Assembly: GCA_947650745.1 (NCBI GenBank)
Contig: CANSWM010000007.1
Coordinates: forward strand, 1-43,312
Direction: 5' to 3'
DNA from: an uncultured Clostridium sp.
GTDB lineage: Bacteria > Bacillota > Clostridia > TANB77 > CAG-508
Length of the DNA stretch: 43,312 bases
The position numbers and the translations under genes are program-made. The notes below the pieces were generated by a model that did no database searches, had not been told where the DNA came from, and saw only the letters and a list, made by a program, of their open reading frames with translations. This document shows positions 41,213-43,312 of this stretch, piece after piece. The stretch's first letter is position 1. Every line of letters starts with the position of its first letter.

Positions 41213-42485
41213 TCAACCTTCTTTTAAACATTCTAAAACATCTTCATAAACATAAAAGCTTCCGAATTATCATTACAATTTCTTCTTTACACTTATTTTT
41301 TGTATTTATTATAGCTTCTTTTAATGTACTCATGTATATATTTTCATTTAGATATTCCTTTGCCTCATTATATAATTCTTCTTTTGAAACATATTTTTTC
41401 TCATTATTTCCGACTTGTAAAAATAAATATACTATTTTTTTCTTGCAAAAGAAGTTTTATTACTGTTTTATAATCTTTTGTTTTTAAAATAGAAATAATA
41501 TATATTTTTTTATTTTCTGGATAATACATATTTATCATTTCTTTAAGATTTTTTATTGCATTTTCATTATGCCCACCATCAAATATAATTTCTGGATTTT
41601 CTTTTAATTTTTCAAATCTTGCTTTATGAATTACAGTTTTAAGTCCGCTTATTTACAGCTTCTTTGCTTATTTTATATCCTTTTTCATTCAAAATGTCTA
41701 TACACTCTATTGCAAGAGAAGCATTTTTTATTTGGCATTTTCCCTTAAGATTTATATAAATTTCTTTATAATTTTTATAGTCTATTTTTTGAAAATCTTT
41801 ATCCAAGCAATAATTTTTAATATCATTTTCATTTATTAAATGTAATTTATTATTTTTTTCTTCGCAAACTTTTTTAATAATCTTTGTTATATTGTTTTGT
41901 TCATACATAATAGTATCATTATTTTCTTTAATAATACCTGCTTTAATTTCTGTTATTTCTTCTATGGTATTTCCTAAAATATCCATGTGGTCAAATCCAA
42001 TATCTGTAATTATTGATATCATTCCTTCTGCAATATTAGTACAGTCATCTCTTCCCCCAAGCCCTGTTTCTAATACTACAAAATCGCAATTATTTTCTGC
42101 AAAATATATTAATGCTAAAGCTGTAACAACTTCAAACTCTTTAACTTTTGTTTCATGACTTTTATTAAAATTATCAACTTCTTTTGATAATTTTTCTAAA
42201 ATACAAGAAATTTCTTTGTCAGTAATTTCTTTATTATTTATACTTACTCTTTCATTATATTTAATTAAATGTGGAGAAATATATTTCCCGAACCTTATAT
42301 CCTGCATTTATTAATATATTATTTATCATCTCACATACGCTGCCTTTTCCATTTGTTCCAGCTATATGTATAAATTTAGTTTTTTTATGCGGATTTTTAA
42401 ATCTTTCCATAAAAAACTCCATAGCTTCTAGTGTTGGCTCTTTGGTAACTACTTCAAATCGTGATAAATATTCTTCTATATTCAT
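41213..42485 (-). CDS. folC: Folylpolyglutamate synthase reconstructed across four CGG +1 sites
   Basis: MNIEEYLSRFEVVTKEPTLEAMEFFMERFKNPHKKTKFIHIAGTNGKGSVCEMINNILINAGYKV-C-GGG-KYISPHLIKYNERVSIN...SKEAVNK-C-GGA-LKTVIHKARFE...IFIFTS-C-GGA-NNEKKYVSKEELYNEAKEYLNENIYMSTLKEAIINTKNKCKEEIVMII-C-GGA-SFYVYEDVLECLKEG*. Sites 42288-90, 41645-47, 41410-12, 41262-64. Length 1273 = 3n+1 (4 mod 3 = 1). Confidence 0.95.
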
Positions 42486-42505
42486 TTTTAGAATTCTCCT
42501 TAAAC

Positions 42506-43054
42506 TTAAAATAGATACTTTTTAGTTATTGGATTTAGTCCCTGATACACTAAAAACATAGTAACTACCTGAACTGGCAATACTATAAGTTCTTTAACTG
42601 CTCTTGCTCCTAGCAAAACTATAAATGCTTTATCATACATAATTACAAGCCATAATGTATTTAAAATCATATTTACAAATATAGTTACAATACTGCTTGC
42701 AATTATTAATCTCACAAGAATTTGCTTCTTAGTAAATTCTCCTTGTTTTTTATGAAGTATTAGTCCATAAATTAACCCTGAAATAACACTACTTATTGTA
42801 AATCCTATGAAAAATTCTCCGAATGGAAAAAGTATTGCTCCAATTAAATCTGCAAAACCTGAGATAATCACTGTATACTTAGGTCCAAGCCAAATTGCTG
42901 AAAGTAGTATTGGTACAAAACTAAAACTAATTGCAATAAACTGCGTTTTTATAGATAAAAATCTTGCAAGTATAATTGTTAAAGTGAGCAGCAATGCTGA
43001 AAGTATTATTTTTTTTGTTTTTGATATTGTTTGCATAAAAAAAGCTCCTTTCAA
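42506..43054 (-). CDS. folT: Folate-family ECF transporter S component
   Basis: ...LSIKTQFIAISFSFVPILLSAIWLGPKYTVIISGFADLIGAILFPFGEFFIGFTISSVISGLIYGLIL...; downstream of a THF riboswitch-like leader and upstream of folC. Confidence 0.88.
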   Translation of the reverse strand: MKGAFFMQTISKTKKIILSALLLTLTIILARFLSIKTQFIAISFSFVPILLSAIWLGPKYTVIISGFADLIGAILFPFGEFFIGFTISSVISGLIYGLILHKKQGEFTKKQILVRLIIASSIVTIFVNMILNTLWLVIMYDKAFIVLLGARAVKELIVLPVQVVTMFLVYQGLNPITKKYLF

Positions 43055-43089
43055 TAGAGCCCATGAAAAAAGATATTATTTTTCTTAAT

Positions 43090-43190
43090 CCATAGCGGAA
43101 TGCAAAAATAAATAAGCAAGCTTACTTTTAAGCTTTTGCCTTAGCATCAACTTCCCGTATGCTAAGTCTTAACTATTTATTTCTTACTCT
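43090..43190 (-). ncRNA. Probable tetrahydrofolate (THF) riboswitch upstream of folT
   Basis: Minus strand AATAAATA-GTTAAG-ACTTAGCATACGGGAAGTTGATGCTAAG...GCTTATTTATTTTTGCATTCCGCT; matches remembered THF-I landmarks (GUUAAG, UUGCAuCCGCU) and the paired arms AATAAATA/TTATTTATT. Confidence 0.7.
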
Positions 43191-43312
43191 ATATTAATAT
43201 AATACAACATTTTACAAAATTCGTCAATAACTATATATAAAAAAGCAAAGAGCTTAATGTAGGTTTGTCAAACATATGTCACACTTACTTAGATAAAACT
43301 ATTGTTGAAATA

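Noticed and set aside
2284-42290. Frameshifts as sequencing/assembly indel errors
   Set aside because: Errors would not know the reading frame. All these breaks are an extra C exactly before an in-frame GGN codon, on either coding strand, while long homopolymer runs (the usual indel hot spots) show no shifts and out-of-phase CGG is never affected. Read-level confirmation is still needed.
2284-42290. Simple codon reassignment of CGG (to Trp, Gln or similar)
   Set aside because: Reassignment would keep the frame. Here the downstream frame is always +1.
33016-42485. Many pseudogenes/decaying genome
   Set aside because: Pseudogene decay would give random indels and stops. Here one motif explains nearly all breaks, and after the C skip the genes are intact end to end with good RBS and operon spacing.
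1-43312. CRISPR arrays, tRNA or rRNA genes
   Set aside because: No regularly spaced repeats, cloverleaf or rRNA signatures seen by eye; the predicted unusual tRNA-Gly is not in this window.

Overview
The window (AT-rich, Firmicutes/Clostridia-like) holds most of a siphovirus-type prophage (about 1-32770, nearly all on the minus strand) followed by host chromosome (about 32800-43312). The phage runs from tail fibre, tail, tape measure, head and terminase genes, through a replication module (SNF2-type helicase, VRR-NUC nuclease, VirE/D5-like primase-helicase, family A DNA polymerase, DUF2815, DUF2800), to a CI-like repressor and a large serine recombinase. The host part carries ferredoxin, ricT, holB, signal peptidase I, walK/walR, an undecaprenyl-phosphate sugar transferase, purM, ecfT/ecfA, folC, and a folate-type ECF S-component behind a probable THF riboswitch. 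The main finding is that most longer genes, phage and host, on both strands, look broken in the ORF track, and every break but one falls on an in-frame CGG triplet. Skipping the C (reading NNN-C-GGN, so CGGN becomes Gly) restores the expected protein each time. I count 56 such sites. Each gene's length modulo 3 matches its number of sites, and the restored residue is often a conserved glycine (Walker A, GDSM of CI, LVGPRP, IPGYEG, LTGTPAPNG, LQDGGNHIVW). Out-of-phase CGG is common and causes no shift. I found no CGG that clearly encodes Arg. This looks like an organism-wide +1 frameshift or quadruplet-codon system (CGGN = Gly, CGG no longer Arg) shared by host and prophage, not pseudogenes or sequencing noise. 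All calls come from reading by eye; no searches were run.
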